Position numbers and translations under genes: made by a program. Shown in pieces: positions 1-7,345 of a DNA stretch of 33,033 nt. Numbering within the stretch: position 1 is the stretch's first letter; each line of letters opens with the position of its first letter. Under the pieces are notes generated by a model. That model saw nothing but the letters and a program-made list of their open reading frames with translations. It made no database searches and was not told where the DNA came from. Source of the stretch: a virus; IMG/VR virus record IMGVR_UViG_3300017758_000060, positions 1 through 33,033 of that record, one strand, 5' to 3'.

Positions 1-76
1 ACTACTGGAATGGGAAAAACATTTCACAGATTGGATGTTACAACGTTCATACTATAACGATAGCGAAGAAGAATGA
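1..76 (+). pseudogene. 3' end of an upstream reading frame duplicating part of the HAD-like gene
   Basis: Bases 1-70 are identical to bases 565-634 inside the HAD-like gene. They read in the same frame (LLEWEKHFTDWM...) before stopping at TGA 74-76. That stop overlaps the next gene's ATG at 73 (ATGA), which is the normal coupling style of this genome. The rest of the frame lies left of the window, so it cannot be said whether this is a truncated gene copy, a tandem duplication, or an assembly artefact at a contig end. Confidence 0.6.
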
Positions 77-534
77 TAAACTGGTATAACGAAGTAAGTA
101 GAAATTTAGATAAGATACCCGACTGTATAGCATACTTTGATAAAGAATTATTGGAAGCAAAAAAGCAGTGTAAGATATACGGTAATCTCGAACGAGCTAG
201 TGCTTCACTCCCTGGAATAGTCGAAGAAAGATTTAGTCAACTACAACAACTAGAAGCAATACTAGAATATTTAAATATAGAGTTAAGAAGATTAAGATCC
301 AAAACTTTTAGAAAATATTTAGAAAACTATAATAGAGCATTATCAAGCAGAGACGCAGAGAAGTATGTTGACGGTGAGGACGATGTCGTGGACATGGACA
401 AAATTATAAACGACTTTGCATTGATAAGAAATCAATGGTTAGGCATCACCAAAGGTTTAGATCAAAAACAATGGCAGATAACAAACATTGTAAAATTGAG
501 AGTAGCAGGAATGGAAGATGCCGATATCAAATAG
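73..534 (+). CDS. Conserved-type phage protein, coiled coil, unknown function
   Basis: A 153-aa soluble, charged protein whose function I do not recognise. Residues about 53-85 (QLQQLEAILEYLNIELRRLR and onward) look like an amphipathic helix or coiled coil. The C-terminal half (SRDAEKYVDGEDDVVD, then QWQITNIVKLRVAGMEDADI) has the look of a conserved T4-like phage protein. Size, helical character and the end of the protein are loosely like the recombination mediator UvsY (137 aa in T4), but no diagnostic motif confirms this. The start ATG overlaps the stop of the upstream fragment, and the stop overlaps the start of the HAD-like gene by 17 bases, so translation is probably coupled. Confidence 0.75.
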   Translation: MINWYNEVSRNLDKIPDCIAYFDKELLEAKKQCKIYGNLERASASLPGIVEERFSQLQQLEAILEYLNIELRRLRSKTFRKYLENYNRALSSRDAEKYVDGEDDVVDMDKIINDFALIRNQWLGITKGLDQKQWQITNIVKLRVAGMEDADIK

Positions 535-1147
535 TAGAATAATTTTGACAGATGTAGACGGCGTACTACTGGAATGGGAAAAACATTTCACAGATTGGAT
601 GTTACAACGTTCATACTATAACGATAGCGAAGAAAGAATATATCCATACAAACTATTGCCAAATAAGGAAAACACATACGAGATGGCAGAACGTTTTGGA
701 TTGACTATACCTGAAATACGAAAAGAGATAAGAGAGTTCAATAAAAGTGCTTGGATGGCAACACAATGCCCAATGGCAGATTCGCAAACATGGGTAAAAT
801 TATTAGCCGCGGAAGGTTGGACTTTTATTCCAATCACATCTCAGACTTCTGATATCCCGGCACAAACAGTAAGGAAAAAAAGATTAGGAGAAATGTTTGG
901 CGAACATATTTTTACGAATTACCATATTTTAGACACCGGAGCAGATAAAGATTCAGCGTTAGCGGAGTTTCATAACACCGGACTATATTGGGTCGAGGAC
1001 AAGCCAAAGAACGCACTAGCCGGGCTCAAATACGGTTTAAAGCCTATATTAATAGACCACCCATACAATCAAGACTTCAATCATCCCGATATTATACGTG
1101 TAAGTAATTGGCAAGACATACACAAAATATTATCAGGAAGAAAATGA
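518..1147 (+). CDS. HAD-like phosphatase / 5'-nucleotidase-type hydrolase
   Basis: A 209-aa protein with haloacid dehalogenase landmarks. Motif I is DVDGVLL at residues 12-18, with the nucleophile Asp and the acid/base Asp two residues later. A Ser/Thr-rich strand end (PITSQTS, about 105-111) can serve as motif II. A Lys/Arg patch (KKRL) follows, then an acidic motif IV-like segment (YWVEDKPKNALAG, about 157-169). Proteins of this kind hydrolyse phosphate esters such as nucleotides or sugar phosphates; the substrate here cannot be read. It overlaps the upstream gene by 17 bases, and its TGA overlaps the ATG of the glycosyltransferase at 1144, so it may serve the sugar block. Bases 565-634 are duplicated exactly at the window's left edge. 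Confidence 0.75.
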   Translation: MPISNSRIILTDVDGVLLEWEKHFTDWMLQRSYYNDSEERIYPYKLLPNKENTYEMAERFGLTIPEIRKEIREFNKSAWMATQCPMADSQTWVKLLAAEGWTFIPITSQTSDIPAQTVRKKRLGEMFGEHIFTNYHILDTGADKDSALAEFHNTGLYWVEDKPKNALAGLKYGLKPILIDHPYNQDFNHPDIIRVSNWQDIHKILSGRK

Positions 1148-1818
1148 AAATATACGTAGGCCACGATAGCAGAGAAGACATAGCATACCAAGTGTGTGAA
1201 CACAGTATCAAGCGTAGAGATCCGTCAGCAGAAGTCATTCCCTTAAAGCAAAAACAGATGCGTGATCAAGGTCTCTACACTAGGCCTGTGGACAAGTTGG
1301 CGTCAACAGAATTTACATTTACAAGATTTTTTGTACCTTACCTTAATGATTTTAAAGGTTGGGCAGTGTTTTGTGATTGTGATTTCCTTTGGAAAATACC
1401 TAGTCACGAATTAACAAAATACTGCGATTCATCTAAAGCAGTTGTTTGTGTCCAACATGATTACACGCCTAAAGAAACAACAAAGATGGATGGGCAAACA
1501 CAAACAGTATACCCAAGAAAGAATTGGTCCAGCATGGTGTTATGGAACTGCGAACATCCAAAAAATAAGATACTAACTCCAGAATTATTAAACGAAGAAT
1601 CACCAAAATTCTTACACAGATTTAGTTGGTTAGAAGACAACGAGATTGGGTCATTGCCTTTAGAATACAATTGGTTAGTAGGTTGGTACAAAGAACCACA
1701 AAACGGCTCGCCAAAAATATTACACTACACAGAAGGTGGTCCGTGGTTTGATGGTTATCGAGATTGTGAATACGGAGACGACTGGAAGAAAGAACTTATT
1801 AACCTTTTTAGTTCGTAA
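1144..1818 (+). CDS. GT-A-like glycosyltransferase
   Basis: A 224-aa protein beginning MKIYVGHDSREDIAY. This opening is typical of small GT-A-type transferases that bind a nucleotide sugar. A DxD-like metal site is visible in VFCDCDFLWKIP (about residues 82-93). I placed the start at ATG 1144 rather than at an in-frame ATG 36 bases upstream. The 1144 start makes the usual ATGA overlap with the HAD gene, has AGGAAG just upstream, and removes a poorly conserved-looking 12-residue leader. The acceptor and sugar are unknown. It lies in a same-strand run with the HAD-like gene and the following unknown gene. Confidence 0.75.
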   Translation: MKIYVGHDSREDIAYQVCEHSIKRRDPSAEVIPLKQKQMRDQGLYTRPVDKLASTEFTFTRFFVPYLNDFKGWAVFCDCDFLWKIPSHELTKYCDSSKAVVCVQHDYTPKETTKMDGQTQTVYPRKNWSSMVLWNCEHPKNKILTPELLNEESPKFLHRFSWLEDNEIGSLPLEYNWLVGWYKEPQNGSPKILHYTEGGPWFDGYRDCEYGDDWKKELINLFSS

Positions 1819-2255
1819 TGAATTGGGAAAAATTAAAGCCTGATCATTTTTTCAAAACACCTGTTGAACATTTCTATGCGTCAACACTTTTTGACACACT
1901 CGAATACGATAGATTGTACGAGAACCAAAATGATTTGTCTCACAAAGTATGGCAGGAATTTGATAAAAAATATAAAATCGGCTTTCAGTTTAACGAGGAT
2001 CTAAGGGAAATAGATAAAAATAAACCAGTCATTTGCATATGGTTCTTTAAAGAGAGAACTGATAATACAGCAGGTGAAGATATAGAATTGGCTGGTAAAA
2101 AAATTAAATATTTTTCAAATAGTTTTTTAATAACAAAATCAAAAGATATTAAAGTATTGGAAAGACAAAAGCGTAAACACAATCGTAGACCGTTCCTACA
2201 ACTGGATCTCAAAAATGAAACATGGGAACAATTATTAAAAAGATTTAATAGGTAA
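1818..2255 (+). CDS. Hypothetical protein
   Basis: A 145-aa protein that I do not recognise. It is rich in aromatic and charged residues, with no signal peptide or membrane segment. The middle part (KPVICIWFFKERTD, about residues 69-82) looks like a buried beta strand, and the C-terminus is basic (RQKRKHNRRPF). Its ATG shares a base with the TAA of the preceding glycosyltransferase (TAATG), so the two are almost certainly translated together. It ends one base short of a gene on the opposite strand. Confidence 0.65.
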   Translation: MNWEKLKPDHFFKTPVEHFYASTLFDTLEYDRLYENQNDLSHKVWQEFDKKYKIGFQFNEDLREIDKNKPVICIWFFKERTDNTAGEDIELAGKKIKYFSNSFLITKSKDIKVLERQKRKHNRRPFLQLDLKNETWEQLLKRFNR

Positions 2256-2256
2256 T

Positions 2257-2955
2257 TTAAATGCTGGTATCGAATGTTTCTTTAGCAACCGCTAACATAT
2301 TATAATTCGGCTTAAATTTTTCATAACCACTTGCGTGACCAAAATAACAACTGACGCTGTTCTTTTTGTTGTATTTCCAATCCAACTGTTCAACTTTAAC
2401 TTTTGATTCCAGCATAGCATATATCAGCATTTCGTTATCATCTCCCTTTAAATTCTTATAATCTAGATGTGGAGATATCTTATCCACTGCTTTTTTTGTT
2501 AACATAAAGACTCCAGCATTAAACCTAGATTTTTGAAGTATTCCTGCGTCAAACTTTTCGAGACATGTGCCTTTTTTCCTATCTTCGTGATAACGTATAC
2601 TGTTCTTCATTGCAATTCTATCTTGCACTGGTTTGAAAGAATCATCGCTTGGATATTCTTCAAAAACATTTGGCGATTTTTTCCATACAATTATGTCTGT
2701 ATCCAAATACAAAATATGGGTGTAATCTTCCCACCATTTACTATTGAAAAATAAATCAAATCTTTCAAAAGTAGGATGAATATGATTGATAGTAGGTTTA
2801 GTGATTAATTTATAATCAATCTTAAATTTTTCACAATACTCTTTTACAGACTTAACGGAATATTCAAAAAGTTCGTCATTTACACCAATTTGATTATAAG
2901 TGGGGTCCTTATATTCTTTTGCAGGAACAAAAAACTGTACTACCAACGGTTTCAT
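2257..2955 (-). CDS. GT-A-like glycosyltransferase (paralogue of 22175-22903)
   Basis: A 232-aa protein with VVQFFVP at the N-terminus, HPTFERFD (about 61-68), WWEDYTHILYLDTDIIVW (about 74-91, containing the DxD metal-binding signature) and FNAGVFMLTKKAVD (about 145-158). These are features of GT8-like/nucleotide-diphospho-sugar transferases. The gene at 22175-22903 has the same blocks in the same order, so the two are paralogues about 20 kb apart. It is the last gene of a minus-strand run (SGNH hydrolase, GT-B-like protein, this gene), with no spacer to its upstream neighbour. The sugar donor and acceptor are not visible. Confidence 0.75.
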   Translation of the reverse strand: MKPLVVQFFVPAKEYKDPTYNQIGVNDELFEYSVKSVKEYCEKFKIDYKLITKPTINHIHPTFERFDLFFNSKWWEDYTHILYLDTDIIVWKKSPNVFEEYPSDDSFKPVQDRIAMKNSIRYHEDRKKGTCLEKFDAGILQKSRFNAGVFMLTKKAVDKISPHLDYKNLKGDDNEMLIYAMLESKVKVEQLDWKYNKKNSVSCYFGHASGYEKFKPNYNMLAVAKETFDTSI

Positions 2956-3768
2956 TTACAATATACCTTTGTCCATTAATATTTCCACTGCTTTACCGTT
3001 GGTGATTTCTTCCGGTGTGAATTGTTGATATGCTAGACTGTACAGCCAATCCTCACAACCAACAAAGTAAGGATTTTCAATGTCCGCGAGTTCTTGTCCT
3101 CCAACTTCTTTGGCAAAACTTTTTTCATCACATATCACAGGTATGCCCATGCATTGTGCTTCAACGGCCGCAATAGAACAACTGGTTACACACACCCAAG
3201 CGTCTTTAAGATCCTCGGATAGGGGAACTATTGCCTCACTTGGTCCGGATGTTCCCCTGCCCCGTGGCTTGTGTCGAATTTTTATTGGTCTGTCTGTGTA
3301 TCTTTTGATCTGTTCCACTATTTCATTTGTCCACTTTGGTTTATCTAAATAATCGTGTATACCTGCCGAACTAGGACAAACTAATACGTAACTGCCTTTG
3401 AAGTTAGGTGCTTTAATTTTGATTCCAAATTTATCAAATCTATCTGACTTACACATCTTTATATACGATGCATGAATTTTATTTTTACAAATACGCCAAT
3501 AATGATTATCGGGTTTCAAATTATTGTTATCAAATCTTCCAAAGTATGGAGTATCTGTAAACCAAAACTGATGCTTTCGTGCTTCAAGTTTTTTGACCAT
3601 TGCCTTATTATTGCCAACAAATCCCCAGAACATACTATTCGCTACTGGTTCTATTTCAGTTTGATTGTCTAGCAGTTTTGTTTGTTCGGGCCAAGACTTC
3701 TGCACACCGTTAAAAACTTCATACGCTTTGCTGTTCTTGTTATTAAATGGTGCGTAAATTGTTAGCAT
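2956..3768 (-). CDS. GT-B-like glycosyltransferase, family copy 1 of 4
   Basis: A 270-aa protein. The C-terminal half has YVLVCPSSAG, IKRYTDRPIKIRHKPRG, AWVCVTSCSIAAVEAQCMG and IPVICDEKS. It then ends LADIENP...SLAYQQFTPEEITNG. The genes at 5557, 6362 and 10712 repeat this order: a VCP-like strand, (R/K)xYTDRP.. (I/L)xR.(K/H)P, T.xS.xx.xA.xxGxPVF, L..IE.P, and LAY..(F/W)..(D/E)EI..G. The pattern resembles the donor-binding domain of GT-B enzymes, for example capsule-type transferases. The fold assignment is inference. The 26-base overlap with the SGNH gene upstream supports an operon on this strand. Confidence 0.65.
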   Translation of the reverse strand: MLTIYAPFNNKNSKAYEVFNGVQKSWPEQTKLLDNQTEIEPVANSMFWGFVGNNKAMVKKLEARKHQFWFTDTPYFGRFDNNNLKPDNHYWRICKNKIHASYIKMCKSDRFDKFGIKIKAPNFKGSYVLVCPSSAGIHDYLDKPKWTNEIVEQIKRYTDRPIKIRHKPRGRGTSGPSEAIVPLSEDLKDAWVCVTSCSIAAVEAQCMGIPVICDEKSFAKEVGGQELADIENPYFVGCEDWLYSLAYQQFTPEEITNGKAVEILMDKGIL

Positions 3769-4432
3769 CTATAAACTCTTTTAATTGTTTTGCCCAATCC
3801 TTATGACCTTCTTCGTTAGGATGAGGATCTCCTTCTTTGCATTGTTGATTATTAGCAACCGTATAATCTAAATGGCTTGTCTCAGGCCTGTAAAATCTTT
3901 TCTTGTCTATCTTATCAAATAATAATTGCACATCAGGATTTGTGATCTTTGCATCTGACAACGTGTTATAAAACACATATGGATATCCTTTGTTTTGAAA
4001 ATAATCCTGTAGGTCCAACAAACCTAGTATGGATTCTACCTGTGTCATCTGATCTAGATCTGCTCCCAACCCAAAAAGGTATTTGATAAAATTTGTTGTG
4101 TGTTTGTCTCTGTTTGGATCCCAAGTTTTCCAAGTTGTAGACATTGTGGGGAATTTGTGTTTTTTGTATCCATCGTTTGTTGGATAATCAAATCTATGAC
4201 CGCCACTAGAACCAATCAAGTAAAAACATTTTTCAGCCTGATCAGGAAATTTTTCACACCAGACTCTCGTTGTCCACATCAATCTTTTTGAACCTCTACC
4301 ACCATTTGCAAGATTAACTTCTACGTCAAGTCCTAGTAACTTTGCTAATTCTAATCCACAATGGGTATTCACATTGTCTCTAGGCCTGTAGGTCAAGAAA
4401 GAACAGCCATTTATGAATAGTTTGGTAGGCAT
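3743..4432 (-). CDS. SGNH/GDSL-type hydrolase-like protein
   Basis: A 229-aa protein with a GDSL-like opening block (LFINGCSFLT, nucleophile candidate Ser at about residue 11) and a Gly/Asn block (NLANGGRGSKR, about 41-51). The C-terminal DPHPNEEGH (about 202-210) supplies the Asp and His expected of the catalytic triad. Such enzymes act as esterases or O-acetyl transferases on sugars and lipids, and acetyl removal or transfer on a polysaccharide would suit the neighbouring transferases. It is the first gene of the minus-strand run. A near-consensus promoter reads into it (TATAAT at 4447-4442), leaving almost no 5' leader. A second SGNH protein lies at 30348-31067. Confidence 0.7.
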   Translation of the reverse strand: MPTKLFINGCSFLTYRPRDNVNTHCGLELAKLLGLDVEVNLANGGRGSKRLMWTTRVWCEKFPDQAEKCFYLIGSSGGHRFDYPTNDGYKKHKFPTMSTTWKTWDPNRDKHTTNFIKYLFGLGADLDQMTQVESILGLLDLQDYFQNKGYPYVFYNTLSDAKITNPDVQLLFDKIDKKRFYRPETSHLDYTVANNQQCKEGDPHPNEEGHKDWAKQLKEFIDANNLRTI

Positions 4433-4470
4433 AACTCAATAATTATAGTATAGTTATAGGCAAATAGCAA
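4422..4470. promoter_or_regulatory. Divergent sigma70-like promoter pair
   Basis: Minus strand: TTGCTA (4470-4465), 17 bases, then TATAAT (4447-4442). Transcription would start near 4435, only about three bases before the SGNH gene's ATG at 4432. Plus strand: TTGGTA (4422-4427), 16 bases, then TATAGT (4444-4449), reading toward the gene at 4472. The two -10 boxes overlap, so polymerase binding in one direction should exclude the other. The minus-strand promoter is the better match. Confidence 0.5.
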
Positions 4471-4471
4471 C

Positions 4472-5557
4472 ATGAAGAACATAGATTCAATCAAGTATTT
4501 CTTAGACAGATGGGAAACAGTCGACCAAGGCTACGACTATACTGTTCCTTACCACAAAGACGTTGATCCTCATTTTACAAGTTTACCAACCTTTGTTGCC
4601 GAGTTCCACAACTGTAAGATACACAGTGCACCTATCCTAACCACAATGGAAAACAAATTGATTACAAATTACATATGGGGCCTTAGCCATCTCAGTAAGC
4701 ATAAGCCACAGAAGTCGCACAATCTTTGGTACGAATGGGGTGAGGAGGTCAACATTGAGATGAGTCCAGTGGATCAAGAATTTCATGAAAGATACACTTA
4801 TGTTTGGTTGCCAATTGACGAGCATAGTGCAAATAATCCATGGCACATATGGATCGATGTCATCAGTAAATTTAGATTAATAGAGAAGAGATGGTCAACA
4901 AATTTTGCAAGGTATTGTTATGTTCTCGCTAACGAGAGCAAGTACATGGAACGAGTGTTAAAAGAATTATTTCCAGACGTCAAGGTAGTTGTGATGCCAA
5001 AAAACAAGGTGTGGCAATTCAAACATCTATTGGTACCAAGCCTGAGTAATTCTAATGACGGGATAATTACTCCACACCTTGCACAATGGTTGAGACATTT
5101 TAAGGGCCTCACAGGACTTAAGGATATTACGCCGCACAGAAAAATAGTTGTGCTTCGTCCAGGTGCAAAGATGAGAAAGATAAAAAACTCTGATGAATTA
5201 ATGCTGGCCCTAAAGGGATATGAAGCAGTTGTTCTCGAGGATATGAGTATCAGAGAACAAATGAAAACGTTTGCCGAAGCATCTCACATTGTCGCGGCTC
5301 ACGGCGCAGGATTGGTCAACTTACTTTGGTGTAAACCAGGAACGAAGGTGGTCGAGATACTGGATCCTAAACAGATACATAAAAAAAGAGTTTACCCTGT
5401 GCTGTCTCATCATTTGGATTTAAAACATAAATTGTATTTGTCAAAGACTGTGCCAATTCCCATGGAGGGTGATAAAAAACCAGCGGGCCTTAAAAAGAAA
5501 TCAGATGCGATCAATTTTCAAGTTAATGTTGCAGACCTGATTCAACACATAGAATAA
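4472..5557 (+). CDS. GT61-type glycosyltransferase (DUF563-like)
   Basis: A 361-aa protein, close to the usual length of GT61 enzymes. The C-terminal signature AAHGAGLVNLLWCKPGTKVVEI is very typical: HGAG lies at residues 277-280 and the acidic residue at 295. An N-terminal N..H...D block (NNPWHIWIDVISKF, about 121-134) and KIVVLRPG (about 224-231) also fit. GT61 members transfer sugars such as xylose or N-acetylglucosamine, in bacteria usually onto surface polysaccharides. It begins the long plus-strand run to 12330 and is followed by a one-base TAATG overlap with the next gene. Family assignment is firm; the substrate is unknown. Confidence 0.85.
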   Translation: MKNIDSIKYFLDRWETVDQGYDYTVPYHKDVDPHFTSLPTFVAEFHNCKIHSAPILTTMENKLITNYIWGLSHLSKHKPQKSHNLWYEWGEEVNIEMSPVDQEFHERYTYVWLPIDEHSANNPWHIWIDVISKFRLIEKRWSTNFARYCYVLANESKYMERVLKELFPDVKVVVMPKNKVWQFKHLLVPSLSNSNDGIITPHLAQWLRHFKGLTGLKDITPHRKIVVLRPGAKMRKIKNSDELMLALKGYEAVVLEDMSIREQMKTFAEASHIVAAHGAGLVNLLWCKPGTKVVEILDPKQIHKKRVYPVLSHHLDLKHKLYLSKTVPIPMEGDKKPAGLKKKSDAINFQVNVADLIQHIE

Positions 5558-6372
5558 TGATATACCTGAGCAAAACATCAAGACAAGTAACGGAAAAATA
5601 TATAGATTTTGCACACAGAGGAATGCCTGGGTCACAGATACTTCCGTATGAACAAGTGTTGGCAAAAAAAGATGCAACAAAAGTTTGGCTTTTTGGAATA
5701 TTGAGAGGAACAAATCTAGTTTACGAGCACTGTCAAAAAAACAAAATAGATTTCTATTACATGGATAGACCTTATTGGGGTATCAGCAGACAACAACCGT
5801 ATTTCTTAAGAATAGTGAAAAATGATCACGTAAAGAATTTTATTGACCAACGACCAGACGACAGATTCAAAGCAAGTTTTCCATTCGAAATAAAACCATA
5901 CCATAAAAACGGGAAGAAAATATTAGTATGCCCACCAACCAATTCTATTACAACTTTCTTTAAATGTGAGAATTGGCTAGAAAACACACTAGCACAACTG
6001 AAAAAATACACGGATAGAGAAATACTTGTTAGAGAAAAACCTTACAATCCAGAAGCACAACGAGGTCCGGACGGAAAGATACACACAGGAGGAAACAGTA
6101 CTAAGGTACCTAAAGAATCAATAGACTGGAACGATATACACGCAGTCGTTACTAACAACAGTTCAATCACAATCAAGGCACTTGCAAATGGCGTTCCTGT
6201 TTTTGCTGACAGTAATAATTGTGCGTTTCCTATTGCAGGTAAAAGTTTAGCACGTATTGAACAGCCAGTGTATGAAGACCCGAGACCATTGTTCCATAGT
6301 CTGGCATACGGACAATTCACAGGTACTGAAATGAAGGACGGAACAGCATTAAGGATATTAGATGGACGTTGA
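5557..6372 (+). CDS. GT-B-like glycosyltransferase, family copy 2 of 4
   Basis: A 271-aa protein with the same block order as 2956-3768. It has KILVCPPTNS, LKKYTDREILVREKPY, HAVVTNNSSITIKALANG, VPVFADSN, LARIEQP and HSLAYGQFTGTEMKDG. Overall length and the N-terminal region (MDRPYWGISRQQPYFLRIVKN, compare TDTPYFGRFDNNN and later YWRICKN in copy 1) also match, making it the closest relative of copy 1. A role in polysaccharide assembly is inferred from the family pattern and the neighbours. The ATG overlaps the stop of the GT61 gene, and its own end overlaps the next family copy by 11 bases. Confidence 0.65.
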   Translation: MIYLSKTSRQVTEKYIDFAHRGMPGSQILPYEQVLAKKDATKVWLFGILRGTNLVYEHCQKNKIDFYYMDRPYWGISRQQPYFLRIVKNDHVKNFIDQRPDDRFKASFPFEIKPYHKNGKKILVCPPTNSITTFFKCENWLENTLAQLKKYTDREILVREKPYNPEAQRGPDGKIHTGGNSTKVPKESIDWNDIHAVVTNNSSITIKALANGVPVFADSNNCAFPIAGKSLARIEQPVYEDPRPLFHSLAYGQFTGTEMKDGTALRILDGR

Positions 6373-7345
6373 AATATTTAGAAGGACAGTAAAAGATAGG
6401 AAAAGAGGTGCAAGTTATCAACTGCTCACACACATGGCAGAAGGTATAACAGCCTGTGGCGATAATCCCATAATGGTTAATGAAAAGTTAGAAGGAGAAT
6501 GGAGAGATAATGAAATGGAGCCAACGGCACCAATCGGTTGTATGTTTGGCTACGGAGGTAAGAACCAACCACATCATACAAAAGGACGTAGACGAGACCT
6601 TGTAGAACGTGCAAAGAAAAAAGGCATTTACATTATTACATTCGACGGTGGCATACTGTCTAGTTTTGGCAACACCATAACACACCCTAAACATCACTGG
6701 CGTGTAAGTTTATATTCTCCAATGAATAACGGAAACTTCTTAAGTGACAACAGTCCAGACGATCGTTGGAACATGATGAAAAATTTATGGAACATAAAAT
6801 ATGAGCCATGGCGTAAATCAGATCAAAGCGATCCTATACTGTTTGGCTTACAACCTAAAGACAACTGGAGCATGGACGAACTTGACCCGATAGATTGGTT
6901 TCATAGTGTGTATGAAAAATTAAGACCCATCACTGATCGTAAGTTTTTAATACGTCCACACCCAAATCACATGGCACAAATGATAAACAGGAAAGAAGAA
7001 TTTCCAAAGGACTGTGAACTGTTAGAAGGTCCTGCACACTTTGTAGGAGACGAGAAAAAGTACTATAGATTTAACTTCCAAGAAGCATTAAGTAATTGTC
7101 ATGCTTTTGTTACTCACAATTCTACTGCCAGCGTCGATTCCTGCGTTCGTGGAATCCCTACCTTTGTTACCTCAGATCTTGCACTTTGTTGGCCAGTAGC
7201 AAATAAAAATTTAAACAATATAGAAACACCCGAATATCCTGATAGAACACAGTGGGTTCACGACATAGGATATAAACTGTGGAGTACAGATGAAATTCGA
7301 AGTGGTGTGGTGTTCAAAAGATTCAAAGAGAAGTTAGGATTATAA
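6362..7345 (+). CDS. GT-B-like glycosyltransferase, family copy 3 of 4
   Basis: At 327 aa this is the longest of the four related proteins. Recognisable blocks are FGLQPKDNWS, LRPITDRKFLIRPHPNH, HAFVTHNSTASVDSCVRG, IPTFVTSD, LNNIETPEYPDR and DIGYKLWSTDEIRSG. The HNST..VDxxxxGIP segment is reminiscent of the donor site in capsule-type GT-B enzymes. The N-terminal part (IYIITFDGGIL; HWRVSLYSP) differs from the other copies, which suggests a different acceptor. It overlaps the preceding gene by 11 bases, and its TAA overlaps the ATG of the asparagine synthase-like gene. Confidence 0.65.
   Translation: MDVEIFRRTVKDRKRGASYQLLTHMAEGITACGDNPIMVNEKLEGEWRDNEMEPTAPIGCMFGYGGKNQPHHTKGRRRDLVERAKKKGIYIITFDGGILSSFGNTITHPKHHWRVSLYSPMNNGNFLSDNSPDDRWNMMKNLWNIKYEPWRKSDQSDPILFGLQPKDNWSMDELDPIDWFHSVYEKLRPITDRKFLIRPHPNHMAQMINRKEEFPKDCELLEGPAHFVGDEKKYYRFNFQEALSNCHAFVTHNSTASVDSCVRGIPTFVTSDLALCWPVANKNLNNIETPEYPDRTQWVHDIGYKLWSTDEIRSGVVFKRFKEKLGL

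Noticed and set aside
73-534. Firm call as UvsY recombination mediator
   Set aside because: Only length, helicity and a loose match at the C-terminus support it; no diagnostic residues were identified.
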